A stretch of 33,456 nucleotides of DNA from an uncultured Pirellulaceae bacterium (lineage in GTDB: Bacteria > Planctomycetota > Planctomycetia > Pirellulales > Pirellulaceae), in assembly GCA_938091115.1 (NCBI GenBank), contig CALKNI010000128.1, forward strand, positions 1 through 33,456. Reading direction: 5' to 3'. The notes under the pieces were generated by a model. The model saw only the letters and a program-made list of their open reading frames with translations, did no database searches and was not told where the DNA came from. This document shows, in pieces, positions 1 through 7,135 of this stretch. The translations under genes and the position numbers were made by a program. Every line of letters starts with the position of its first letter. Position 1 is the stretch's first letter.

Positions 1-89
1 TTTGACTTCCCCAGTTTAAGCGAAACTCCCTCAGAAATAAAATAAAACCTCTGAGAATCGGCTGTTAATATTTCCACTATGCGACCCAT
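1..89 (-). CDS. Possible partial gene running off the left edge
   Basis: Read on the minus strand, an ATG at 89-87 opens a frame that stays open to the window edge (29 codons), beginning MGRIVEILTADSQRF. The same frame is open a further 29 codons upstream of the ATG, back to a TGA near 174, and that stretch also reads like protein (for example ALKILDLADLL). About 58 open codons in AT-rich DNA is more than expected by chance, but there is no clear ribosome site and I recognise no family. If real, it is divergent from the HAD gene at 577, and the space between would hold both promoters. It could equally be chance. Confidence 0.25.
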   Translation of the reverse strand, partial: MGRIVEILTADSQRFYFISEGVSLKLGKS

Positions 90-576
90 TTTAAGTAGAT
101 CCGCCAAGTCCAATATTTTTAAGGCAGTTTTACTGTTGAGATTATGGATTGCTGGTCTGTTTTTGTAGTTTCATCCAGGGTTTTAAAAAAACAGGCCCTC
201 TAGGGTGAGAAAAGCCACCGCAAAAGTTGAACGGGTCGACTGGGAGCTACAGTGAGGGCAGTTGGGTTTCGAAACAAGTTACAACCAAACGGGGGCGTTT
301 CGCATAACGGGGGCGTTTTGCATAAGAACAAATCGGAAACTTGCGGTAATGTTAGAATTGATTGACGAAGACGCGATCGTTTAGAGAGCCAGAATCAGTT
401 TCTTTGGCTGAGATTTATTACTCTCCGATGAGTTTTTCTGTTGCGGGGTGTGGAGAGTTAAGGTTGTATCTTAAAAAAGACCGCGGGTGATCGAATTTGA
501 AAGCCTACGGACTGGTCCAAGCAGCCGGGAGCGTTAAACTCAAATTTTCGCGAGCGAGTTATAGGATGTGATTTAG
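90..576. other. Intergenic region upstream of the HAD gene
   Basis: About 490 bases with no convincing gene. It holds the 18-bp tandem repeat at 288-323 and several short T- or A-rich runs. A weak AGCCA...TGGCT inverted repeat lies near 388-410. No RNA gene was recognised. An AGGA about 11 bases before the ATG at 577 is the only ribosome-site candidate. Confidence 0.5.
288..323. repeat. 18-bp tandem repeat, operator-like
   Basis: Two adjacent 18-bp copies (288-305 and 306-323) differ at one base. Each copy contains an inverted repeat, AACG-GGGG-CGTT, and the first copy extends it to AAACG-GGGG-CGTTT. Dyad sites repeated on a fixed 18-bp spacing upstream of a gene look like tandem operator half-turns, but no regulator is identified and the distance to the gene at 577 is about 250 bases. 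Confidence 0.6.
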
Positions 577-1251
577 ATGCACACGATTTTGTTTGATATT
601 GATGGCACACTGTTGAGATGCGGTGGTGCTGGTTTAAGGGCGATCGGTCACGTGATGGGGCAGATGTTTGGAGTTGAGGAGTTGGAGAAAGTTCCCGTTC
701 ACGGTCGCACGGATGAAGGAATATTAAATGACTTGTTCGAACAGTCGTCGCTTGTTTTTGATGATCACCGGGATGAATTTAATCACAAATACTGGGCGAA
801 ACTAACTGAGACGCTGGGCGATAGCCCGAGCTACCTGTTACCCGGAGTCCCGGGACTACTCGAGCATTTGGCTTTGAGAGACGATGTGGCGTTAGGAGTA
901 TTAACCGGAAACTCCGAGCGTGCAGCGGAAGTAAAACTGCGGCACTTTAATTTGGATCACCTTTTTAAATTTGGAGGGTTCGGAGATTTTCACTCGGATA
1001 GAAACGACGTTGCAAGACTAGCCCTAGCATCGGCTCGTGGTTTCCTTGGAGAATGTTTTGATGCGTCGAGATTGTGGGTCGTTGGAGATACCGTTAACGA
1101 TATCGTTTGCGCCCGGGCAATCAAGGCCAAGGTCGTTGCAGTGGAAACCGGTGGTGCCTCGATGTCGGAATTGGTAGCCGCCGCTCCCGATTCGGTTCTG
1201 AAATCTCTGGGAGATCGTCGCGCGTTTTTTGAGATACTCGGGCTCGATTAG
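577..1251 (+). CDS. HAD-superfamily hydrolase, phosphoglycolate-phosphatase-like
   Basis: A 224-residue haloacid-dehalogenase-type phosphatase that probably dephosphorylates a small phosphorylated metabolite in the cytosol. The nucleophile motif DIDGT is at residues 7-11 (D7 nucleophile, D9 general acid). The motif II threonine is in LTGN (T110), a basic residue follows in EVKLR (K120), and the metal-binding acidic motif GDTVND holds D171 and D175. The segment between motifs I and II is long enough for a helical C1-type cap, as in the Gph/PGP branch. The ATG at 577 is taken because the motif I strand begins immediately. Substrate cannot be assigned: phosphoglycolate, beta-phosphoglucomutase-like and nucleotidase relatives share these motifs. 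It converges with the next gene, with 64 bases between. Confidence 0.85.
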   Translation: MHTILFDIDGTLLRCGGAGLRAIGHVMGQMFGVEELEKVPVHGRTDEGILNDLFEQSSLVFDDHRDEFNHKYWAKLTETLGDSPSYLLPGVPGLLEHLALRDDVALGVLTGNSERAAEVKLRHFNLDHLFKFGGFGDFHSDRNDVARLALASARGFLGECFDASRLWVVGDTVNDIVCARAIKAKVVAVETGGASMSELVAAAPDSVLKSLGDRRAFFEILGLD

Positions 1252-1315
1252 CTCACCTACTAGGCTAGATTGAACTAATGCTTTTCGACTTTGTCGGACT
1301 CATCGCGTTTGGAGA

Positions 1316-1864
1316 CTATGCGTGTTGCGGTAGTTTCCGGGGAAAAGGAATTCGTTCCCGTGGCGGCAATCGTCGACCGGTGTCCTCTGCCCAAATGAAG
1401 CGTTCTTCTTTGGAGGCGTAAAAACGAAGCCACGACTCTTCATCCTCAACAATGTCGAGGCATTGCCATTTTAAGACCTTCCCAGAGAGAACAACTTTCT
1501 TTTCCTGGGCTGGTAGGATGTCACGGGCGATTAAGCAATAAAGTTGTCGATCCGATAGGTGGTCAGTGTGCACCAGAACGATGTTCTTTTCAAACAGACG
1601 TCCAATGATCTGGTGCAGTTGCTGGTTGATTTCTATCTCGGAAAACGATTGATGATCAGGCATCGCAAGTGGTGGATCAAACCATTGTGCGATCGGAAGG
1701 ACCGGAGCCTTTTCCCAGGCGAGGAGCGATGTTAGGAATTCGTTCTCTTTCCTGACGGACATTTTGTCGAGATCAACTAGATAAACTGACTCATCAAGAA
1801 ATGGTTCCATCTCGTCACGCAATCGCGCGTTCTGCATCAAGAGATCAATTTCGGACATTGTCAT
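1316..1864 (-). CDS. Unrecognised cytosolic protein, 182 aa
   Basis: An open frame of 182 residues starting MTMSEIDLL, with a second in-frame ATG two codons in. I do not recognise the family. There is no signal peptide or membrane segment; the composition is acidic in the first half and the last 20 residues are rich in Arg and Pro (RRLPPRERIPFPRKLPQ). A conserved-looking block IVLVHTDHLSDRQLYCLIARDIL lies near residues 95-117, and two Trp-rich stretches flank it (LLAWEKAP and SWLRFYASKEERFIWAED). Length, composition and lack of competing frames support a real gene. There is no Shine-Dalgarno before the ATG. A 412-base spacer separates it from dcd upstream, so co-transcription is uncertain. 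Confidence 0.7.
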   Translation of the reverse strand: MTMSEIDLLMQNARLRDEMEPFLDESVYLVDLDKMSVRKENEFLTSLLAWEKAPVLPIAQWFDPPLAMPDHQSFSEIEINQQLHQIIGRLFEKNIVLVHTDHLSDRQLYCLIARDILPAQEKKVVLSGKVLKWQCLDIVEDEESWLRFYASKEERFIWAEDTGRRLPPRERIPFPRKLPQHA

Positions 1865-2276
1865 GGTTACTTTATTAATTGGCCGTTTGCATTGTGGTCA
1901 GCTAACCGCATCGGTAGTAAACGCGGCGTTATCCAGCAGGAGTGAGCTGTTGTGAGACGGTCTCGTGCCCTGAGGGTTGGGAACAATCTAGCAATCGCGG
2001 CTGTTGATTCAATCATCAACTTAACCGAATGTCAAAAAAATAGCGGGAGATTTAATTTCAAAAATGCATGATCCGCATTGACCGCATTGTTTAACAATTA
2101 CGATCCTTCGAACCGCTCCTGGCGGTCTAAAAATGCCAGCATGCCATCGCGCATTCAACTCTTGCAAGGATTCGGTGCCAATCAATACGAGCGTCGTGGT
2201 CTTTGGGAAACCGGTTTCAAAAAAGGCAGCCGGTCAAATTGTTGCAGCAAGTTCCACGCTAAGTCAGCCACAAACC
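1865..2276. other. Spacer between dcd and the 182-aa gene, with degenerate-looking minus-strand frames
   Basis: No intact gene. On the minus strand two short frames read like protein. One starts at a GTG at 2271 and ends at a TGA at 2182. The other is open from 2233 to a TAA at 2021 (70 codons, including IVIVKQCGQCGSC). They overlap and could be joined by one indel at the A6/T6 run at 2219-2224. A plus-strand frame at 2078-2335 covers the same DNA and is judged spurious. A small inverted repeat ACCGC-TCCTG-GCGGT is near 2111-2125, and CCGCATTG is repeated at 2073 and 2082. Confidence 0.4.
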
Positions 2277-2846
2277 CTATGTTTTTGGGAAGCCGAGTGT
2301 TAGTTGAGCGTCTTCTTCCTCTGCTGACGGGTTAAGTTCTTTATAGAGCAAACTGGGTTGGATGTCGGTATTGTTTTGATATTTGTTGCTCTGGTATTCT
2401 TGGATTGCCCCGGCAATTTGATGATAAAATATTTGGCAAATCGCAACGCCTGGATAAATCTTGACTGGTTGGACCGCGAACATTTCCAGCGTCCAGAAGC
2501 CTTTGAATCCAACGTCGCCGAAACCAGCAGTAACATGCACAAATAGTCCTAAACGCCCGATCGATGAACGTCCCTCTATCATGGGGACGAGGTTGTGCGT
2601 TTCTGTTCGCTCAACGGTACGACCAAGGTAAAGGCGGTTCGGTTCGAGCACTAAACCCGATTCGGGAATCACCATTCTGCGGACGCGATTGCTTTTTCGC
2701 ATGTCCAAGACGACCTCTTCGTAGGTCACTACATCGTGGTGAAGCGTGAGGTTGTAGCTGTTGGGGTTAATGTTGTCGGGATTGTATGGATCAATCTCGA
2801 TGTTCGTGCCAAGGTTTCGTTTAATTTCTTCGCCGGAAAGAATCAT
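2277..2846 (-). CDS. dcd: dCTP deaminase
   Basis: Deaminates dCTP to dUTP, feeding dTMP synthesis in the cytosol. The 189-residue protein matches the Dcd/dUTPase fold along its length. It has an N-terminal INPNSYNLTL block (residues 26-35), then the signature IEGRSSIGRLGLFVHVTAGF at about 90-109 with R93, S94, S95 and R98 for phosphate and subunit contacts. The catalytic glutamate is E121 in TLEMF. The C-terminal tail ...SKYQNNTDIQPSLLY closes over the triphosphate. The stretch after HVTA reads GFGDVGFKG rather than the HRIDPGWSG of E. coli Dcd, so it resembles the branch that contains bifunctional deaminase-diphosphatases. That point is suggestive only. The ATG at 2846 puts the conserved MILSGEEI at the true N terminus. 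Confidence 0.95.
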   Translation of the reverse strand: MILSGEEIKRNLGTNIEIDPYNPDNINPNSYNLTLHHDVVTYEEVVLDMRKSNRVRRMVIPESGLVLEPNRLYLGRTVERTETHNLVPMIEGRSSIGRLGLFVHVTAGFGDVGFKGFWTLEMFAVQPVKIYPGVAICQIFYHQIAGAIQEYQSNKYQNNTDIQPSLLYKELNPSAEEEDAQLTLGFPKT

Positions 2847-3246
2847 GGTTTTCGCTTTCGTGGCAGGAGATATCCATTGCGTTCCGAGGCATCCATCACG
2901 GAGTACGTTTGGGAACGGTTAGCCCTCGTGGCCCAACGTTTTGGATTGTGTTTGCCTATACAATTAATGTCAAGTATCCGAAGCGAAAACATTACTTTGA
3001 TTTCGAAAATCGAACCGCTCAAGTTTCATTGGCTTAGAAATTCATGAGGCCAAATTGCTTTAAGGAAGTTTTGAAAGCCACTAGTTAAAATCCAAAAAAT
3101 TGGACGATTCTTGATTAGGGGGAATCGGATTCCACGCAAGATTGCAATTTTTAGTCTTAGGGCTTACTCTTAGTTAGTAAAGTTGCCGATTAGCGGGCAT
3201 AGAAGAGACGTTGTTAGCGGTCAAAATTAAGAATTCAGGATCCAAA
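2847..3246. other. Divergent promoter region between dcd and the Bax-inhibitor-like gene
   Basis: About 400 bases with no supportable gene. The plus-strand frame at 2736-3047 is mostly a shadow of dcd. Promoters for both flanking genes must lie here, but I saw no strong -35/-10 pair. An AGGA lies just before the ATG at 3247. Confidence 0.5.
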
Positions 3247-3969
3247 ATGAGCCAATATCCCAATCATTCTGATCAATTTTTTCCAACGACCTCAGCCGAG
3301 ATGGCTGCTGCGGATGAAAGGGCGACGTTCATACGCCGAACTTACGTCCACTTGTTGGGAGCGATTCTGGCCTGTATCGCAATCGACACGGTAATTTTAA
3401 CGGTCTTTTATGAGCAAATCGGTGGGATGCTGCAGGGTTTGGGGCAGATGATGTGGCTCGTTGTCCTGGGTGGATTCATGTTGGTTAGCGTTGTGGCTGA
3501 CCGCTGGGCTCGCAGTGATACCTCGCAGGGCATGCAGTATGCCGGCCTGGGGCTGTATGTTGTGGCAGAAGCTTTAATTCTTATACCGCTGTTGTTTATT
3601 GCCCAGACGATAGCTCCTGGGGCAATTCAGTCGGCGGGGATTGTGACCACGTTTGTCTTTGGTGGCTTGACCGCCACAGTTCTGGTAACAAAAGCGGATT
3701 TCTCGTTTCTCAGGTGGGGGATCGCTGCCGGTGGCATAATTGCGATGGGCTTGATTGTCGCATCCGTCTTTATGGGAGGATTGTCCCTCGGCCTTTGGTT
3801 CTCAGGAGCGATGGTTTTGCTTGCCTGTGCGTCGATTCTTTACAGCACTTCGAACGTTCTCAAGTACTATCGAACTGACCAGTACGTTGCTGCATCGTTA
3901 ACATTGTTTGCGTCCGTTGCCCTGCTCTTTTGGTACGTCTTGCAAATTTTTATATCGTTACGCGATTAA
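3247..3969 (+). CDS. Bax inhibitor-1 / YccA-family membrane protein
   Basis: A 240-residue integral membrane protein of the BI-1 (TMBIM/YccA) family. A soluble N-terminal tail of about 35 residues (with an ERATFIRRTY stretch just before the membrane) is followed by roughly seven hydrophobic helices to the C terminus, which ends VLQIFISLRD. The YVHLLGAILACIAI first helix and the ASILYSTSNVLKYY segment near residues 190-210 are typical of the family. BI-1 homologues leak calcium or protons and, in E. coli, YccA modulates FtsH; the role here is not known. I chose the ATG at 3247 rather than a TTG at 3211 because AGGA precedes it at a good distance. The Lon-domain gene starts 42 bases downstream, so the two may be co-transcribed. 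Confidence 0.88.
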   Translation: MSQYPNHSDQFFPTTSAEMAAADERATFIRRTYVHLLGAILACIAIDTVILTVFYEQIGGMLQGLGQMMWLVVLGGFMLVSVVADRWARSDTSQGMQYAGLGLYVVAEALILIPLLFIAQTIAPGAIQSAGIVTTFVFGGLTATVLVTKADFSFLRWGIAAGGIIAMGLIVASVFMGGLSLGLWFSGAMVLLACASILYSTSNVLKYYRTDQYVAASLTLFASVALLFWYVLQIFISLRD

Positions 3970-4011
3970 TTCGAATTTGGATATCGCACGGAAAAACTTT
4001 TTCCTTAGTTA

Positions 4012-4719
4012 ATGGGTTCTCCAATAAAGTCCGAACATTCTCTGCCAGAAGATTTTGGCAACGTCGTCCGCCTGTTCCCGCTGCCCAATGTCGTGTTGTT
4101 TCCCGGCATTGTGCAGGCGCTGCAGCTTTTCGAACCTCGCTACAAAGCGCTTGCTGAGGATGCGCTCGAGTCCGATCAGCTGATCACCATGGCTCTGATC
4201 GATTCGCAATGGAAAACGCACCAGGGTGATGTGCCATCCATCGCGAAGACCGTTTGCATCGGTAAGATTTTGTCGCATACCAAACTGGAGGATGGTCGAT
4301 ACAATATTTTTTTGGTCGGAGTGAATCGAGCGGAAGTCGTTTCTGAGTTAGTTACGGAGACTCGATACCGAATGGCCGAAGTTCGGTTAATAGAGGAACA
4401 GTGGTCTCAGGAGCATGATTTAACGGCATTAAGAACTAAAATCTGTGCCAAATTCCGTAAGCTGGCGAGTTATCGTTCTGGTTGGCATCAGGATGCACTC
4501 GAACAATTTCTTGGAGAGGATTTGCCACTCGGCCAGCTAATCGACATGGTTTGCTATTCCTGTGGAGCTGGAATTGCCGAGCAGCGACAGGTGCTGGAGA
4601 CCGTGGATTTGGATGAGCGTGGCCAGTTGGTGCTCGATATTTTAAACGGGCAAATAAAAGTGTCGGAAAGCGAGCAGGGAGCGACGCAAGATTTTCCACC
4701 TAGTTTTAGTCTTAACTGA
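4012..4719 (+). CDS. Lon N-terminal (substrate-binding) domain protein
   Basis: A 235-residue stand-alone Lon substrate-binding (LAN/PUA-like) domain, without AAA or protease parts. The opening VRLFPLPNVVLFPGIVQALQ (about residues 19-38) followed by LFEPRYKALAEDAL is the family hallmark, and GVNRAEVV with the surrounding strands matches the second half of the domain. The C-terminal 80 residues are helical (KFRKLASYRSG..., QRQVLETVDLDERGQLVLDIL), as in the Lon linker. Such proteins are common in bacteria; their function is poorly known, possibly peptide or substrate binding. No Shine-Dalgarno precedes the ATG. The selenoprotein-like gene follows after about 60 bases and may share the transcript. 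Confidence 0.88.
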   Translation: MGSPIKSEHSLPEDFGNVVRLFPLPNVVLFPGIVQALQLFEPRYKALAEDALESDQLITMALIDSQWKTHQGDVPSIAKTVCIGKILSHTKLEDGRYNIFLVGVNRAEVVSELVTETRYRMAEVRLIEEQWSQEHDLTALRTKICAKFRKLASYRSGWHQDALEQFLGEDLPLGQLIDMVCYSCGAGIAEQRQVLETVDLDERGQLVLDILNGQIKVSESEQGATQDFPPSFSLN

Positions 4720-4778
4720 CGTGAACAAGGTGTTCGCAGGGTTCTGGTAGGTTTTATTTATTTTTGATGGATGCAAAT

Positions 4779-4997
4779 ATGGTGGTCTCAATCGAGTATT
4801 GCGAGTCCTGAAACTATCTTCCTCAAGCTACCAGTTTGGCAGCGGTCATTAAGTCAGCTTTGGATGCCGAGGTTCAATTGCTTCCATCGAGCGGTGGTTG
4901 TTTTGAGGTGGTTGCCGATGGTGAACTAATTTTCTCCAAGTACCGCGTCGGACGCTTTCCTAACGATGAAGAAGTTTTGCGTGCACTCAACGGCTAG
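4779..4997 (+). CDS. SelW/Rdx-family selenoprotein, UGA (Sec) at codon 11
   Basis: A 72-residue thioredoxin-like Rdx protein interrupted by one in-frame TGA at 4809-4811. Starting at the ATG at 4779 it reads MVVSIEYCES-U-NYLPQAT, so the redox motif is C8-x-x-U11 where cysteine homologues have CxxC. After the TGA the frame stays open for 61 codons to TAG at 4995 and carries the Rdx signatures LLPSSGGCFEV, DGELIFSK and GRFPNDEEVLRAL. This is seen directly; that the TGA encodes selenocysteine is inferred from the CxxU position and the SECIS-like hairpin that follows. Rdx proteins act in thiol redox chemistry, with unknown partners. An in-frame ATG at 4767 would add MDAN. Selenocysteine use needs selA, selB, selC and selD, which are outside this window. 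The alternative is a nonsense mutation, but loss of function would not preserve the downstream frame. Confidence 0.85.
4827..4843 (+). promoter_or_regulatory. Candidate bacterial SECIS hairpin
   Basis: Just after the in-frame TGA, GCTACC-AGTTT-GGCAGC folds into a six-position stem (five pairs and one A-C mismatch) with a five-base loop. The loop has G at its second position and begins 21 bases after the TGA, which fits the bacterial SECIS rules (short apical loop with an early G, about 16-37 bases from UGA). CTT at 4818-4820 can also pair with AAG at 4851-4853 as a lower stem. Folding was done by eye. Confidence 0.6.
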
Positions 4998-5003
4998 TCC
5001 CCT

Positions 5004-5049
5004 CACCATTCAAGAATTCCAAACTTGCTTCTCCGTGGTGCGTTTTTTT
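5004..5049 (+). terminator. Possible intrinsic terminator after the selenoprotein gene
   Basis: CACCA at 5004-5008 pairs with TGGTG at 5036-5040, with an inner CAAG/CTTG pair, and is followed by CG and a run of seven T from 5043. The long loop makes it imperfect. It lies directly downstream of the TAG at 4997. Confidence 0.45.
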
Positions 5050-5097
5050 GTAGGTGCTGCAGTTTGGCTCAAAGGGCTTGGTAATTGAAAATAATTG

Positions 5098-5667
5098 ATG
5101 GATAACTCGAACTCCTCTGTTGTTTTTGAGACTCCGCGTCTTTGGGTTGGGGATTGGCATCCTGGGCTCGCAAAGGCGGCGTTGGAGATTTATGGAGACC
5201 CTGAGGTTACCAAGTGGATTGGCGGGGAAACGCAGACTTGCCTCGCGGGGATGAAGGAACGCATTGCTGGGTTGGTGGAAAGAAATCAGAAATTGCCCAA
5301 CGTCTGGGGGAGTTGGCCAGCATTTTTGAAACGGAACAATCAACTGGTCGGCGCGATGTTGATGAAGCCTCTGCCTGATGGAGCTGGAAATTTCACTGAA
5401 GAAATTGAAGTCGGCTGGCATCTTGCACAGGCACACTGGGGCAAGGGATATGCCACAGAGGGTGGTTGGAAAATGATCGAATTGGCGTTCGAAGTTCAAG
5501 ATTTGCAACAAATTCATGCTGTGACTGGACCCAAAAACCTGAGATCCCAAAAGGTCGCCCGCCGACTGGGGATGAAGCCTCAGGGGCTCACGGATAAGTA
5601 CTATGGTCAAACGGTGGACTTGTTTAAAATCACAAGCGAAGAGTGGTCGGCGAAGAGAGCTGAGTGA
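5098..5667 (+). CDS. GNAT-family N-acetyltransferase (RimJ/RimL-like)
   Basis: A 189-residue acetyl-CoA-dependent acetyltransferase of the Acetyltransf_3 type. FETPRLWVGDW near the N terminus and ALEIYGDPEVTKWIGG match the RimJ/RimL opening. The acetyl-CoA pyrophosphate loop is HWGKGYATEGG (about residues 119-129), preceded by the beta-bulge strand EIEVGWHLA. The C-terminal part has VTGPKNLRSQKVARRLGMK, the usual NxxSxxvaekLGF-type helix. Substrate is unknown: ribosomal protein N termini, antibiotics and small metabolites are all possible in this branch. I prefer the ATG at 5098 over the TTG one codon earlier. The M42 peptidase begins within 70 bases downstream in the same direction, so an operon is possible. 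Confidence 0.9.
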   Translation: MDNSNSSVVFETPRLWVGDWHPGLAKAALEIYGDPEVTKWIGGETQTCLAGMKERIAGLVERNQKLPNVWGSWPAFLKRNNQLVGAMLMKPLPDGAGNFTEEIEVGWHLAQAHWGKGYATEGGWKMIELAFEVQDLQQIHAVTGPKNLRSQKVARRLGMKPQGLTDKYYGQTVDLFKITSEEWSAKRAE

Positions 5668-5736
5668 AAAAACGTTTTGAAAATTTATACATGTGAGGGT
5701 GAAGTGAATAACGAATTAAAGCCGTGGGAAGTCGAA

Positions 5737-6960
5737 ATGTCAGCGGAACGTTTTGAGTTAATGCGTAAGATTCTCGACGCCCCCAGTCCGATCGGTTTAG
5801 AGGCGGCAATGACAAGGGGCGTGCTTGAACCGCATATGAAAAGTTTCATGCCTGCGGACTGGAAGATTCATACGTTCAAAGGAAACGCGGGGATTGTTCT
5901 GGACACAAGACCCGATGATGAAGATGCGTTTTCAGTCATGGTTATTGGGCATGCTGACAAAATTCGAATGCAGGTGAGAAGCATTGGTGAGGATGGAAAA
6001 ATCTGGGTGAATTCTGATTCTATGTTACCCACAACATTGATCGGGCATAAAGTAAAGTTGTTCAGTGAGCACCCGGAAAATCCGGGTGAATGGCGAGTGA
6101 TTCGCGGGGGCACTATTGAGGCGATTGGTGCAATTCATTTTGCTGACCCGAAACTACGTAGCGGGGATGACGGAATCAAAACAAAGATGATGTATCTGGA
6201 ACTTCATATTCATGGCGAAGATAAAAAAGCTCAAATCGAAGCGCTTGGAATTCGACCCGGTGATCCGATCCTGTACGATCGCCCAATCGAGCCGGGGTTT
6301 GCTCCGAACACGTTCACCGGGGCTTATCTTGATAACGGCCTGGGTTGTTTTGTTACCGCAGAAATTGCGAGACTGATGGCGGAAGCGGCACCAATGGAAA
6401 ATATTCGCTATCTTGGTGCGATGGCTTCACATGAAGAAATCGGCCGTTTCGGAAGCCGTGTTTTGGCGAAAGAGTTCAGTCCCGATGTTACCATCGCAGT
6501 CGATGTTGCCCATGATTTTACGGCAGCGCCCGGAATTGGAGATCGCCGCTATGAGCCCGTGGCGATGGGGGACGGTTATACGCTGACTCATGGAGCAATC
6601 ACGAGCGCTGCACTTAATTCGTTGTTGACTGAGGTCTCTTTGAAACACGGAATTCCTGTGCAGCACGAATTGGCTGGACGGGATACGGGAACTGATGCGA
6701 TGGCTGCTGTTTTTGCAGCAGTTGATTCGGCAAGTGCATCGATTGGTTTTCCAATTCGCAATATGCATACGATTTCAGAGTCTGGTCATACGGGTGATGT
6801 CGAAGCCGCCATTCACGCAATTTATCAAACGCTTGTAACAATGAGCGAAATGAATGAGGGACGTGGAATCAGCGGTGATGATTTGCGGGATCTTCATCCT
6901 CGGCTTGATAATGCGGATGCGCTACTGCACCACCCTGCTCCTGAGAAGGCAGAAGATTAA
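5737..6960 (+). CDS. M42-family metallo-aminopeptidase
   Basis: A cytosolic dinuclear-metal aminopeptidase of 407 residues (TET/glutamyl aminopeptidase type). All expected ligands are visible: H72 in GHADK, D199 in LDNG, the catalytic E233 and ligand E234 in SHEEIG, D256 in VDVAHD, and H344 in RNMHT. The opening FELMRKILDAPSPIGLE is the usual M42 start, and an insert between H72 and D199 forms the dimerisation domain. Members assemble into large dodecamers and trim peptides after proteasome or protease action. The frame is open to a TTG at 5677 and a GTG at 5704. I chose the ATG at 5737 because GGGAAG precedes it and the family homology starts there. About 50 residues are extra relative to typical 350-residue members. 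Confidence 0.9.
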   Translation: MSAERFELMRKILDAPSPIGLEAAMTRGVLEPHMKSFMPADWKIHTFKGNAGIVLDTRPDDEDAFSVMVIGHADKIRMQVRSIGEDGKIWVNSDSMLPTTLIGHKVKLFSEHPENPGEWRVIRGGTIEAIGAIHFADPKLRSGDDGIKTKMMYLELHIHGEDKKAQIEALGIRPGDPILYDRPIEPGFAPNTFTGAYLDNGLGCFVTAEIARLMAEAAPMENIRYLGAMASHEEIGRFGSRVLAKEFSPDVTIAVDVAHDFTAAPGIGDRRYEPVAMGDGYTLTHGAITSAALNSLLTEVSLKHGIPVQHELAGRDTGTDAMAAVFAAVDSASASIGFPIRNMHTISESGHTGDVEAAIHAIYQTLVTMSEMNEGRGISGDDLRDLHPRLDNADALLHHPAPEKAED

Positions 6961-6975
6961 AGATTTGAGGCGAAC

Positions 6976-6995
6976 TGGTTTAGCCAGGCTAACCA
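6976..6995 (+). terminator. Hairpin after the M42 peptidase gene
   Basis: TGGTTTAGC-CAG-GCTAACCA forms eight pairs with one bulged T and a three-base loop, 15 bases after the stop. Only a weak T-rich tail (TTCTG) follows, so it may be a 3' stabilising hairpin rather than a true terminator. Confidence 0.4.
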
Positions 6996-7135
6996 TTCTG
7001 ATCAAGTTGACCTAGTCGGTGATTGATCGCAATTTTTGGTTATGCTGTGGAAGAAGGATGTTGCAATGGTGAGTGTACGGTTGCTTGGCAAAGGTGTTTT
7101 CAATCCGAAGTTGACCAGATTGAGGAGTATTGGCG

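Noticed and set aside
2078-2335. 85-codon plus-strand frame
   Set aside because: It overlaps the 3' end of dcd on the other strand, starts at TTG without a ribosome site and has no protein character such as regular hydrophobic periodicity.
4809-4811. TGA in the Rdx gene as a simple stop ending a tiny peptide
   Set aside because: The ten codons before it make no sense as a product, whereas the frame after it is conserved in full and the stop sits at the CxxC/CxxU position.
4987-5610. 207-codon minus-strand frame over the selenoprotein tail and GNAT gene
   Set aside because: It is antisense to the clear GNAT frame, has no recognisable family features, and its composition is that of a shadow.
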